From Apium graveolens (lineage: Eukaryota > Streptophyta > Magnoliopsida > Apiales > Apiaceae): a stretch of 64,000 nt of DNA. The translations under genes and the position numbers were made by a program. The stretch's first letter is position 1. Every line of letters starts with the position of its first letter. Of the stretch, positions 12,121 through 23,322 are shown one piece after another. Below the pieces are notes generated by a model. The model did not search any database and was not told where the DNA came from. It saw only the letters and a list, made by a program, of their open reading frames with translations. The DNA is taken from contig NC_133656.1 in NCBI RefSeq assembly GCF_009905375.1, forward strand, positions 235,485,111-235,549,110. The letters run 5' to 3'.

Positions 12121-12589
12121 GGATTCTTCATGGACTGATAGATGCCTAGTAATATTTGAGAAATAGAAGAAGCAGATGACCGGAACACCCGAAGAAGTCC
12201 TGAATCCATACATGGAAAACTCAATTACGTAATTGAGATTTGTCCCTGTGAAAAAAGATATGGAGGTTCAACAACCCACCTACTAAGAAAGTGAAGTATA
12301 ACCATGGTGCGAGGAAATTAAAACATATTTTCAGGTGTGCAATATTAAAAAACTAGCCTCCGAGAAGGCACAATGCACAACCCTGAGGCTGATGGAAGGT
12401 TGTTTAAGTGGACAGTTGAGTATGACGAATTTAGTATAAACATGTATCGTGTTTAAGGTTCGAGATTTGACCGACTTCATGGATGAATGCTCCATTGACA
12501 ACCAAGAAGTCGGGGGGCAGGAAGACATATCCCATGAGGGCAAAGAAACATGTCAACAAGGGAAAAAGACGATACTCAAGTGATATTCG

Positions 12590-12960
12590 GTTCTTTATTT
12601 TGATGGATCGTCAAAAACAAAATAAGTAGTGCAGGATCATGATGAATCTATGATAGAATTTGTCTTGATATTGGATTTCTCAAATAACGAACAACGAAGA
12701 CAAGTATGAGGCCTTGATGTCCAGAATTGCCTCAGTTGAAACCCGGAGGGTCAAAAACTTCAAAAGTTTGCGGAGACTCAATATTGATGATTTCTCAAAG
12801 TAAATGGGAAATTCAAAATAAAGCATGGAACAACAATAAAATATGAGAAACTTGTGAAACCATGACTCAGTTTAATAAGGGCTACATCCCGAGGGAGGAG
12901 AGCATTAAGGTCATTGCTTAGGAAATAGAAAGTTACACGCGAAGTTTTTACTTCTAAGTC
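12590..12960 (+). pseudogene. Ty3/gypsy RNase H remnant
   Basis: YFDGSSK (about 12596-12616) matches the first catalytic block of gypsy RNase H. In a shifted frame LDFSNNE follows, like the SNNEAEYEAL block holding the catalytic glutamate. Further on, YIPREES (near 12886) matches the H-IPRE-x-N-x-x-AD-x-LA end of the domain, here altered. Several frameshifts and stops separate the blocks, so no enzyme can be made. Order and orientation agree with the RT remnant upstream. Confidence 0.7.
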
Positions 12961-13681
12961 ACGAAGACTCAAAAACTAGTAGAAAAACTAATAGCACTGA
13001 TACGTGTGAGGAATTGTTTTCTAGGTGACTCAGTCTGAAAGTAGTCGGTAACCTGACGGTGCCATGGGAGCATGAAAAAAGCTGGAAAGGATTTGGAGCT
13101 TCAATCCGATTGCACAGACTTTATGTAAGGAGTAGTTCATGATTCCTTACTTGCGATGCCCGAACCCACGAAAAACGGAATCGGCTTTAAAAGAAGTACA
13201 TAAGAAGAACCATGGGCTACGCTGAGGGGTAAAGGTTGCCGCTCAAAATGTATCCTATTTAAATTATATCGGTCAGAGATGATGGCTGATGACAAATATG
13301 ATGAGAAGAAAATATGACGAATTTCTGAAGCACGCACATAGCAAACGCCCAAAGGCAGTTCCTAATAATAACCATAAGTTACTTCATGAGGTGGACTGGG
13401 GCTAAACACATAGCTCTGATAACCACCAAGAAAGTGACGCATTTTTTATGAGAAAGTGTGATACACAATTATGGTCTTTTGCGAATCCTAGTGGCGGATG
13501 ATGGATATCAACTCAACAATAAGGATTTAAAAAATTACTAACAAAAAATTATGAGTAGAATAACCGTGATTCCCACTTCATGCTTGTCCAAAGTGAATAA
13601 GCAAGCCGAGACGACCATGTGAATAGCCCTTGATGGACTAAAAAAGAGGACCAAATATTCGAGAAATGCTTCAGCGGACTA

Positions 13682-14774
13682 TATAACAGCCCGCACTTCC
13701 GGACTATTAATTCTAAATCAAAACTAATACAAAATTCAACTTATTAAGCAAAAATTCTATTATAAAGATGACTATTACAAAAGCGCAGCTAACAGAAGCG
13801 GTCCAAAAGTCAATCTACTTCAAAACTAAGGTCCTCGAACTCCAATGCAATCCAACTTAAAACTTGAACGAAACCTGAAATTGTAAGAATGGGCTATACA
13901 GCCCAGCAAGAAACCAATCGATCCAACTAGTAGGCCAAGTAACATGAACACATATAACAAAATACGATAATCTATACGATACGATGTACAATATACAAAA
14001 CAAACACTTTCAATACACATTCTTATTCTTATTCGATACACATAACACATAAACAACAATGATTCAAAATCCATAACGCATGCCACGGCCACTACAACCC
14101 GGTGATAATGGTCCTAAATATTCTGAAAACTGTCACTACAATCCGGTGACTGCGGTCCTAAGTTCTTATTTGATATTTTTACAAACCATGACATAAATCA
14201 GAGATCTCAAATTATCGTCTAGACACCACACATACACCTCGATACATATTCTATAACACATAATACTTTCAAATATATCATCACTTAGCCCAAGTTTTGA
14301 TAATCAAATATAAATGCATAACATACAATTTTGAAAACGCTAATAAGATCGATCAAAAACTTACCTCTAAACCTAACTAGATCTAAATTTACCCTTTTTA
14401 ACCCTCTAAAAGACGTTATCATAAAAAACACGAAGCAGGAAAGTTGTAGAGAACGAAAAGAGCTTTCCGAAAAGTCAAGAATCACTGAATTCTGACTTAC
14501 GATGAATTTTTTACGAATTTTACAAGATTGTTGATTTATGAGAGAAAAAGGCCTACGAATTTTAATAATTAAAACGAGGAAGACGAATATGGTGTATTTA
14601 AAACGATAAAAAAACCCTATATCTTAACCTACATGTTATCCATATTAGAATCTGAACCAAATTTTAGGCACATTAGTCTAAACCAATTTTAAATCCTTAT
14701 CCTTATCCAATTTTAATCCTTTTTATTCTATTATTATATTATTAATCTAATTCTAAAAATTACGGGATATTACA
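13682..14774 (-). repeat. LTR of the deleted gypsy element (3' LTR on the minus strand)
   Basis: 1093 bp, closely matching 14957-16046. Frames at 13826-14092 and 15083-15364 (minus) encode near-identical tyrosine/arginine-rich peptides only because they lie in the two LTR copies; they are not considered genes. Confidence 0.88.
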
Positions 14775-14956
14775 TACTACCCTCCTTAAAAAGAATGTGG
14801 TCCCCAAATTCACAAGAATCCTAAAATTCGAGACACATCTACCCCATCTACCCCCTGATCTACCAAAGGTCAAATTATGGTCCACAAGATCGAATCCTAG
14901 GGAATGTACTAGTCCCATAACTGACACACTCCGAAGGATAGGCTGCTCATACCAAC

Positions 14957-16046
14957 TGTAACAGCTCGCACTTCCGGACCATTAAATCTAAATCGAAACT
15001 AATACAAAATACACTTTTAATCCAAAAGTCTATTACAAAGATTACGATTACAAAAGCGCAGCTAAAAGCGGAAGCCCAAAGGTCAATCTACTCTCATTCT
15101 AAGTCCTCGAACTTCAATGCTATCCAACTTAAAACTTAGACGAAACCTGAAATTGTAAGAATGAGCTATACAGCCCAATAAGAAACCGATCGATCCAACT
15201 AGTAGGCCAAGTAACATGAACACATATAACAAAATATGATAATCTATACGATACGATGTACAATATACGAAACAAACACTTTCGATACACATTCTTATTC
15301 TTATTCGATACACATAGCACATAAACAACAATGATTCAAAATCCATAACCCATGCCACGACCACTACAAACCGGTGATAACAGTCCTAAATTTTCTGAAA
15401 ACTTTCACTACAATCCGGTGACTGCGGTCCTAAGTTCTTATACGATATTTTCACAAACCATGACATAAATCAGAGATCTCAAATTATCGTCTAGACACCA
15501 CACATACACCTCGATACATATTCTATAATACATAATACTTTCAAATATATCATCACTTAGCCCAAGTTTTGATAATCAAATATAAACGCATAACATACAA
15601 TTTTGAAAACGCTAGTAAGATCGATCGAAAACTTACCTCTGAACTTGACTAGATCTGAATTTACCCTTTTTGACCCTCTAAAAGACGTTATCATGAAAAA
15701 CACGAAGCAGGAAAGTTGTAGAGAACGAAAAGGGCTTTCCGAAAAGTCAAGAATTACTGAATTCTGACTAACGATGAATTTTCTACGAATTTTACAAGAT
15801 TGCTGATTTATTAGAGAAAAAAGGCATACGAATTTTAATAATTAAAACGAGGAAGACGAATATGGTGTATTTAAAACGATACAAAACCCCATATCTTAAC
15901 CTACAAGTTATCCATATTAGAATCTGGACCAAATTTTAGGCACATTAGTCTAAACCAATTTTAAATCCTTATCCTTATCCAATTTTAATCATTTTTATTC
16001 TATTATTATATTATTAATCTAATTCTAAAAATTACGGGATATTACA
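14957..16046 (-). repeat. LTR of the deleted gypsy element (5' LTR on the minus strand)
   Basis: 1090 bp. Sequence agrees with the other LTR apart from scattered substitutions and small indels, which points to an insertion that is neither very recent nor ancient. It is followed on the right by target copy GACTA. Confidence 0.88.
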
Positions 16047-16795
16047 GACTATCTACTTCCCATATCTTGGGTGAATCATGCCACTTGCAAAGTAAACACA
16101 TGATTTACGTCATTCTTGTTAACCTACAAAGATAAGGTTGGGATGCCCTTTGGAATCACTCCATCTAAAGGGTCGGGGCCTTTGAGACCGAGAAGAACGA
16201 AGGAAGACATGCCACATGCTCTAAATTTGACTAAGCCATAACCGAGATTACTGAGGATCAGAGATAAGTTTCTCATAAGGCAAGAAGTAAAATATGATTT
16301 TGTTGACAATGGACATTACTCCTTAGAGAGATTAATACACTAGGAGTTGGGCAAAAAGCAAAGCTGAATCCCGTGTTTCAATGGGCCAGATCTAGTCAAA
16401 AACAGAATTAGGACGAGGCTCCCACAAGCTTGAAAACATGTTAAGAAAATGAGGTGTTTATACTTGACACACTTTAAAACTGAGGGTTTAATTAAATCGA
16501 GCATCCAAATAGGACAATGCACTTAGTCAGACGAACTAAGAAACAAAAAGGCTCGTAGAGGCCACGTTCCATCCAGTTGAAGGCAAGGAGAAGGCACGTT
16601 TCGTCCAAGCAAACGCTTGTAGAGCCATTATTTTATCCGATTAAACGATCAAATATTTTAAGTGGTAAGAGGAGAATGCTATTATAAGTTAGAGCACAAA
16701 ATAAGCTTCGATTTGATGTATTATAAGCTCAAATCGGGAAACCGAGCAAAAAGTTATGGGTGTTGAAAGGCTTGCAGCTCGTAATTCGGGGATCC
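16047..16795 (+). other. Decayed internal sequence of the Tat/Ogre-type element
   Basis: This continues the host element to the right of the nested insertion. By position, integrase would be expected between the RNase H remnant and the tandem arrays, but I could not recognise conserved integrase motifs through the stops and frameshifts. Confidence 0.45.
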
Positions 16796-16799
16796 TGAT

Positions 16800-17220
16800 C
16801 TAAGATTCAGGACTCGGGGTCCAAGAGGTCAGGATTCCTAATCTAAAAATTTAGGATTCGAGGTTTAAGGGGTCAGGATTCCTGATTTAAACTGAGAATC
16901 ATTCGACCTGGGGTCAGAATCCTGGTCCAAGGGATCAGGGTTCCTGATCTAAATTATGAATCGTTCGACCAGGGGTCAGAATCCTGATCCAAGGGGTCAG
17001 AATTCCTGATCCAAATTGTGAATCGTTCGACCAGGAGTCAGAATCCCGGTCCAAGGGGTCACCATTCCTGATCTAAATTGTGAATCGTTCAACCAGGAGT
17101 CAGAATCATGGCCCAAGGGGTCATGATTCCTGATCTAAATTGTGAATCGTTCGACAAGGGGTCAGAATCCTGGTCCAAGGGGTCGGGATTCTTGATCTAA
17201 ATTGGAAGTTGTTCGACCAG
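16800..17220 (+). repeat. Tandem array A, 62-bp period
   Basis: About seven copies of a unit containing GGTCAGAATTCCTGAT, AAATTGTGAATCGTTCGACC and GTCAGAATCCTGGTCCAAGG. Spacing measured between successive units is 62 bp. The first one or two units are more diverged. Confidence 0.9.
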
Positions 17221-17640
17221 GATCCTGACCGAATGGAATCCGGGTCGAAAATCCCACGATCAGGGAAAACGAGAGCTTAATTCAGTCAGAAATTGAGGCC
17301 AAGGAAAATCATGACCGGATTTCGGTCAGGATCTTAGTCGAAAAAATCCTGACCGAAAAACCCACGACCAGGTCAAACGAAAGCTTAACTCGGTCAGAAA
17401 TTGAAGGCAAGGAAAATCCTGACCGAATTTCGGTCTGGATCTTGGTCGAAGAAATCATGACCGAAAAACCCGCGATCAGGGCAAACATGAGCTTAATTCG
17501 GTCAAGAAATTGAGGCTAAGAAAAACCTGACCGAATTTCGGCCAAGATCCTGGCCGAAAATGTCCTGAGTCTCCTGACAGAAAAACGCACGAGTAGAATA
17601 CATGGGAGTATAATTCGACCAGGATCCTGGTCGAAAATGG
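17220..17640 (+). repeat. Tandem array B, 108-bp period
   Basis: Nearly four copies of a unit with CTGACCGAATTTCGGTC, a GACCGAAAAAC segment and CTTAATTCGGTCAGAAATTG. Equivalent points at 17311, 17419 and 17527 are exactly 108 bp apart. The unit is internally rich in GGTC/GACC inverted pairs. It abuts array A and shares the CGACCAGGATCCTG words with it, suggesting a common origin. Confidence 0.9.
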
Positions 17641-17789
17641 ATTCCTCGTCGAAATTATTTTAAAAAAATGATGAGAATTTTTTTGGGAAATTTTAGAAAA
17701 TAATAATTTCTGGAAAAATTTCCAAAAAGACAAAGAAAATTTCCGAAAATCTGAATATTTTCTTAAAATTAAGGAAAAATTCCCTAAAA

Positions 17790-18560
17790 TAAGGAAAAAT
17801 TCTTGAAAATAATCGGAGGTATAGAAAAATTCCTAAAATATTAGGAAAAATCACGAAAAATACCCGGAGATATAAAAAAATTCCTAAAAAATAGGAAAAA
17901 TCACGAAGAATACCCAAAGGTATAGAAAAATTTCTAAAATATTATAAAAATTTATAAAAAAATTCCGGAGGTACAGAAAAATTCCTAAATTACTTAAAAT
18001 ACCCAGAGGTATAGAAAAATTCCTAAACTATTAGGAAAAAATCACGAAAAATACCCAGATGTATAGAAAAATTCCTAAAAATTTAGAAAAAATCACGAAA
18101 AATACCCGGAGGTATAGAAAAATTCTTAAAATATTAGGAAAAATTACGAAAAATACCCGAAGGTATAGAAAAATTCCTAAAATATTAGGAAATACCTAGG
18201 GGTATAGAAAAATTCCTAAAATATTAGTAAAAATCACGAAAAATACCTGGAGGTATAGAAAATTCCTAAAATATTAGGAAAAATCACGAAAATACTTGTA
18301 GGTATAGGAAAATTCCTAAAATATTAGGAAAAATCACGAAAAATACCTAGAGGTATAGAAAAATTTCTAAAATATTATAAAAAATTCCCGGAGGTACGGA
18401 AAAATTCCTAAATTATTAGAAAAATTGCCCCGAAAAAATTCTAATAAATTTAGGAAAGAATACGAAAAATACTCGGAGGTACGGAAAAGTTCCTAAAATA
18501 TTGGGAAATTTATCCAGAGGTATGGAAAGTTTCTAAGAATTTAGAAAAAATACCCGTGAA
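17790..18560 (+). repeat. Tandem array C, about 51-bp period
   Basis: About fifteen copies of an A-rich unit reading GAGGTATAGAAAAATTCC, TAAAATATTAGGAAAAATC and ACGAAAAATACCCG. Unit length varies through small deletions. Frames on the minus strand here (for example 17693-17917) are Phe/Leu-rich translations of the repeat and are not genes. Confidence 0.9.
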
Positions 18561-18789
18561 TGTGAGACAATCCTCGAAAATTCAGGGAAAACTACCAGAA
18601 AATTTCTAAAAATAGGAATATGTACGAAAATGAATAGGAAAAATTATTCAAATTTCAGAAAATATCCTGAATACCTGGATAGGGCATTGTAAATGTGTTG
18701 GTCGTTCCACATTTACGCTAAAAAATAATACCCTGATAGGGTAAAAGGTAACTTAACTTTTACGAAACATCGAGTGTGTTTCCCAGAAT

Positions 18790-18801
18790 TTGGGGGGCAA
18801 A
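18790..18801 (+). other. Polypurine tract of the Tat/Ogre-type element
   Basis: TTTGGGGGGCAA lies immediately before the LTR-like sequence that begins at 18802, after the tandem arrays. This is the expected place for plus-strand priming. Confidence 0.65.
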
Positions 18802-19447
18802 TAATAGGAAATAAAAATAACCCAATATGCGAAATTAATGTCGCATTAATTAGATCTAACTTGGTCAAAGGGGAAAACCTAATTAATGAGATCCAAAACC
18901 CTAATTCAGCCCAATAAATGTGTTCAAATAAGTAACTACTTCTACAAGAAGTAGCCTCCAAGCAACCTAAATTCAGAAGGAAACTAATTTCTTCTTTCTA
19001 GGATTCCAAAGTCCAATTAGAGGTGGAGACTTGCCCATCAAGTCACTCAATTCTACCCTAATTCCTAGACTCTCAACGTCTATATAAAGGGTCTTACCCC
19101 TTCAACTTCAAGAGGACGTTTTTTCTGGACAAGAGCTCTATACGTCACCACCATGAAACCACGTTTTGGAGGACATATTTAAGCATCGCGAAACCGCGAA
19201 GGCATCCCACAAGCCAATAGACCGTTACCTGGAATAACGTTTGAGACTTAGTCCTTGAAGGACATGAAAGTCACTACGTCCCTGGCGAGCTCTCGGTGCC
19301 ATAGCCCCGAGGGCAAACATCACCAAGAACTACGTTTTGTCTTGATCCTAGGCATACGCCAAGGTACGTAGGTATCTTGTGAAGGCAGATTCAAGCCACG
19401 AAATACAAGCACAACCATTAAAACTCGAAACTTATCAAACCCTAACA
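18802..19447 (+). repeat. 3' LTR of the Tat/Ogre-type element
   Basis: The segment starts TAATAGGAAATAAAA (probably a mutated TG start) after the polypurine tract and ends near CCCTAACA at 19447. A TATA box (TATATAAAGG) at about 19081-19090 fits an LTR promoter. Ends were chosen from the near-palindromic TRTTAGG and CCTAACA termini. With only one copy in the window, the exact borders are uncertain. Confidence 0.6.
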
Positions 19448-19551
19448 TTAAATACACCAAATAAATAAATACATGTTTTTTTTATCCATAATAGTAACAA
19501 CATAAATATACCGTCAACAAATACAATGAAAACAGTTCCACTTAGCACAAT

Positions 19552-19580
19552 CTAGAGTATACCCGTGCATTACACGAGCT
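19552..19580 (-). mobile_element. Helitron-like 3' terminus
   Basis: On the minus strand a stem CTCGTG/CACGGG with a 5-base loop is followed by TATACT and CTAG (19555-19552). This is the Helitron 3' layout. The base after CTAG is A instead of the usual T, and no partner 5' end was found, so the call is tentative. Confidence 0.4.
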
Positions 19581-21871
19581 ATAAAGATATAAAGGTAGTT
19601 AACAATAGCTTAGGAAACTAAGAGTAAGTCCAAGAAATGCCTCATATGATATTCTAAATTGAAATTTAAGACCTATGATAAAAAAAATTGATCCAACAAT
19701 GTTCTGCTGATGTCATATATCACTAGTACAACCTATTTTAGCCTTATATAGTAGAATAAATATGTTCTAAGTTACTAATACATAATATTTTATATTATAT
19801 TAAGATTTCAACTAAAACATTGATGAATCTGGTTTTAGGATCTGGCCATCCTCAAATATGTGTCCGGAGATGTTATACTACTTTGATGGAAGACATCACT
19901 TTAACGCCGGGGTTATCATGTAACAATCCATAAGAACATCTTATTTCAATAGAGGTCCCTAACAAAAACAATATGTAACAATGTTTTTACTTCATCTGAT
20001 TCGAGGATTCATTGTGATTTACGAAAAATAACAATTGTTAATTGAGCAGGCCTTGAAGAGTATAAAACAAATACAAGAGTTCAAATCGTTCATGGATTGT
20101 TATTTTCATAGCGTTACTTTGAAGTTGAGTGCAGGGGTCTTTGACAGATTTACAAAAACAAAAAGGCTAACAGGAGAATATTAATAACATGATGAGACTT
20201 CTGAGAACCGATAAAATGTATAGAAGAGTACTGTTCTAGTTGCAACATTTGCACTTGGTTTTATTCGGCTCTGCTTTGAGATGCGGCGCCTAGCTTCTTC
20301 TTTGTCAAATATACTCCTTCCTATCCATTAGTGAAATGCAACGTGTTTGCCTGAGTTTGCTCTTACTGTTGAGGAAGGTGGAGAACCATGGATGTGCATC
20401 CTGTTCGATTAACCTAAAACCGAACCGAATAATCAAAAAAATTTATGCTGAAATCTTAGCTCACCCTAAAAAATATATTTAAGTTAAAGATTAGCGTTTT
20501 TAGACTTTGCATTTTATTTACGACTAACTTAAAACCCGTGCGATACACGGATCACACAGATTTTTTTTTTAAAAATTATATATTTTTTAAAAAAAAATTT
20601 GACTTCAATTCTTAATTTTGTTCATTTAAAATTTTAAATAAATTACTCATAATAATTATATTAGTAGGTGTATATGTGCATAACTTTTTTAAACATTTAA
20701 ACTTATTTAAAGTAATAGCATTGCTAAGGTGGAAAATATCATTATAACGAAATTATTATTTTATTGAGGGTAAAAATATAATGTCTACATTATGTTGGGA
20801 CCTTAAAAAATATTATTTTAGCATGTTGATTACTTAATCGATTAACTATAATTCTATAATAGATATTTGAAAAAGACAATATCCTTGATTTAACTATATA
20901 GTTTTATTGATAATTTTATGTGTATTTTTTTTTAAAAATAATATTTATGTTTCATTTAAAATTTGATTTTTAGTCTTATCAATAGGATACGAATTATACT
21001 TAATCTAATATTAATTTGATTTATCTCGGATCAGTGGTTTATATTATTTTATTATAGCCCGATACCCAATACACTGACCAAATCAAACTAATTATCTTTA
21101 GTTTAATTTTATTTTTTTTAATTTTAATAAGATAATTTTGTTTTAGATTGAATAATTAGTATATATTATTTTATTTTTGTTGGTCGAATTGTATTTTTAT
21201 TTTAGTTTTGTGTTAGTTGAATCAATTGTATAATGTATTTTTTTATCCTAGATAAATAAAATATATTATTTTATTTATCCAATTCATTTGTATTATTTTT
21301 TTAAGAGGACTAATAGTATTATTATTTTATCTTAACCCGATTCACATGACATATCAACTAAATCTTAATAATTATATTTAGTTTGCATATTAATTTAGCC
21401 CGAAATAATAAATTTGAATAATATAGAACTCGATATGAATTAAAATATAAATTGGTAGAAAAAGTTGAATTCAAATTAGTAAAATCACAGGGGAAATTGA
21501 CATCAATATCAATTAAAATTAGAATTGATAGACTCAATAATTAGAATTGAAATAATTAAGTAAGGGTATTTAAGTAATTTCATCAAATAGCGACCGACCG
21601 ACCGACTAATTTTTTTTAATATTTCGTTTATTATAATATAATATAAATTTGGTCCACCAGCGTTAGTTGTAATCATCTTTACGATTGTTACGGATCAGCT
21701 GATCAGTTTACTATTGGTGTACGATTGAATTATGAGTTTAGTTTTAAAAAAATACAATAATACAGAAGCACTAATGCAATTTAAATGGAATCCTTGTAGG
21801 ATCACTTCCAAGTTATAAAGAAATCAGGCAAACAAGTGCAGCAAATAAGACATGAAAATAAGACATGATAG
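19581..21871. other. AT-rich intergenic DNA
   Basis: No open frame with a recognisable product, no structural RNA and no further clear transposon ends, apart from the small Helitron-like hairpin at 20523-20551 and a GACC run at 21593-21605. Confidence 0.55.
20523..20551 (-). mobile_element. Degraded Helitron-like 3' terminus
   Basis: On the minus strand a stem CCGTG/CACGG with loop TATCG is followed by a short spacer and TTAG, then T. It looks like the 37888-37917 terminus with a mutated CTAG. No 5' partner was found. Confidence 0.35.
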
Positions 21872-22150
21872 TACTCCCTTGTCCCAATAATTTCTTTACA
21901 CTTTCCTTTTTAGGATGTCTCATCCAATTTTTTATATTTCAAAACTTATCAAAAATAGTAAATGGATCCTACCACTTTCTCATTTTTTTTCCTTTTCACA
22001 TTACTTTTACTCCATTATCTCCTTTTTATATATTAAAAATTAATGCGTCCCACTATTTCACTCACTTTTCTTTCTCTTTTTCACTATTTTATATACATTT
22101 CTTAACTTCCGTGTCCAAACCAAATGTAAACAAATGGCGGGACGGAGGTA
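21872..22150. mobile_element. Stowaway-type (Tc1/mariner) MITE
   Basis: It starts TA-CTCCCTTGTCCC and ends GGGACGGAGG-TA, the classic plant Stowaway terminal repeat with a TA duplication. Length is about 279 bp, AT-rich and non-coding. The frame at 21865-22179 is a translation of the MITE and not a gene. Confidence 0.8.
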
Positions 22151-22374
22151 GTATTATTTTCACTTTAGGCTTTAGCTGAAATTGTGGCCAACAAAAGTAT
22201 GGTCAGTTTTGTAGTGTTTAAGATCATAATATACAACTTTAGCACTAGTGTGTAATGACAAACCAAGCACATTCTGTATACTTTTTTATAATTTTATTTT
22301 GCATCCACAAATATCCAATTTTACAGTAAAATATTTAAGGGCACTGCAAACTATTACTGGTATATATAAATAAG

Positions 22375-22826
22375 TAGGGCTGTTAAAAAAATTCGAAAAA
22401 TTCACATCCGTATCCTAGAAAAAGCGGATATTATCCGTATCCGAAAAAAACGGATATTATCCGTATCCGAATTCGAAATATTCGAATCCGAAACTAAATA
22501 TATATATGATATTTAATTTATATAAATATATAATTATATATAATTTAAAATTTATTTTTTTAGTTTATAGTTTATGTAAATGTATTAAATACTACGTTTA
22601 TATAAATTTTAAATAATTGTACACATACTTCATTCATATATAAATATATTATTTATATTTAATCATAAAAAAATTCTATAATCATCGTCAAAATGGTAGG
22701 GCCAACAAAAAAATTCAAAAAAATCCGATATTCATCTAAAATATCCGCATTCGTATCCGAAAAAAAGCGGATATTATCTGTATTGCGGATGCGGTCCGTA
22801 TTCGAATTATCCGTTTGACAGCCCTA
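22375..22826. mobile_element. hAT-type MITE with 8-bp target duplication
   Basis: The ends are TAGGGCTGTTAAA and TTTGACAGCCCTA. The 8-bp duplication TAAATAAG lies at 22367-22374 and 22827-22834. Both subterminal regions contain several CGGATATTATCCG palindromes and TATCCGAA words, probable transposase binding repeats; the core is AT-rich. No transposase is encoded. A longer relative lies at 47681-48358. Confidence 0.92.
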
Positions 22827-23240
22827 TAAATAAGAGCGCAAAAATCAATTGCTACTATGATGATCATCGCATCAATTACAACCTTTTACATATTTATTGT
22901 TTAAAAAAATTAGAACAATTTGTGTCCAACAGTCCTAAAATTTTATCCGATTTTACCATAAAATTTTAACAACACTGCAACCTACTAATATAAATAAATA
23001 AGAACGCATAAATACAAATAGTTAATATTATATAATCATCGCATCAAACACGACTTTTTACTTAACTATTTTTACAAACAATTTTGTGTCCAAACAGTCT
23101 TATTAGCTTTTCTCTTTCTGTTACACAACCGCCAAAAAGTTACTACCACTGTACAACACTTGTAAAACTCTCCTACCAAATGACAAAACTACCCTTACTA
23201 CCCTACACCCCACCACACCCCATAAAACCCCATCTAAATC

Positions 23241-23250
23241 TATATATAAA
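23241..23250 (+). promoter_or_regulatory. TATA box of the NRAMP gene
   Basis: TATATATAAA lies 73-82 bp before the ATG at 23323, followed by a CT-rich leader. With the usual 30-bp spacing, transcription would start near 23270-23280, giving a short leader of about 45-50 bases. Confidence 0.7.
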
Positions 23251-23322
23251 CACTCCCCCTCAAATCTCACACCTTCATAAATCTCACCGGCGATTCATCT
23301 TTTCCGGCGCCGGAATTTCAAA

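Larger units (their letters stand above)
13682..16046 (-). mobile_element. Internally deleted Ty3/gypsy element: two LTRs with a 182-bp interior
   Basis: Two direct repeats of about 1.09 kb (13682-14774 and 14957-16046) flank only 182 bp. The 5-bp duplication GACTA lies on both sides (13677-13681 and 16047-16051). Read on the minus strand, each LTR starts TGTAATATCCCG and ends GAGCTGTTACA (TA instead of TG at the 13682 end). The interior starts with a PBS-like TTGGTATGAGCAG (14956-14944) and ends with the polypurine tract TTTTTAAGGAGGGTAG (around 14790-14775), a form common in chromoviruses. All coding sequence is gone. It could only move with proteins supplied by another element. It sits inside the decayed Tat/Ogre-type element. 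Confidence 0.88.
10860..19447 (+). mobile_element. Decayed Ty3/gypsy retrotransposon, probably Tat/Ogre type, interrupted by another element
   Basis: Read left to right: a short LTR-start-like remnant at 10860 (TGATAGAGAATAAAAATAAC, compare the LTR start at 18802), unassigned decayed internal sequence, RT remnant (11784-12120), RNase H remnant (about 12590-12960), further decayed pol, three tandem arrays (16800-18560), a polypurine tract (18790-18798) and a 3' LTR (18802-19447). Tandem repeats between pol and the 3' LTR are a known trait of the Tat/Ogre lineage. Nearly every frame is broken by many stops. The left boundary is uncertain because most of the 5' LTR is missing and no target duplication matches. 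Confidence 0.7.

Noticed and set aside
13826..15364. Two near-identical minus-strand frames (13826-14092 and 15083-15364) that look like a duplicated small gene
   Set aside because: They lie at the same place in the two LTRs of one gypsy element; the duplication is that of the LTRs.
17476..17917. Phe/Ser-rich minus-strand frames that look like membrane proteins
   Set aside because: They are translations of tandem arrays B and C.
16800..18560. Regular repeats that could suggest a CRISPR array
   Set aside because: The units are contiguous tandem repeats without unique spacers, in a plant retrotransposon; no cas genes.
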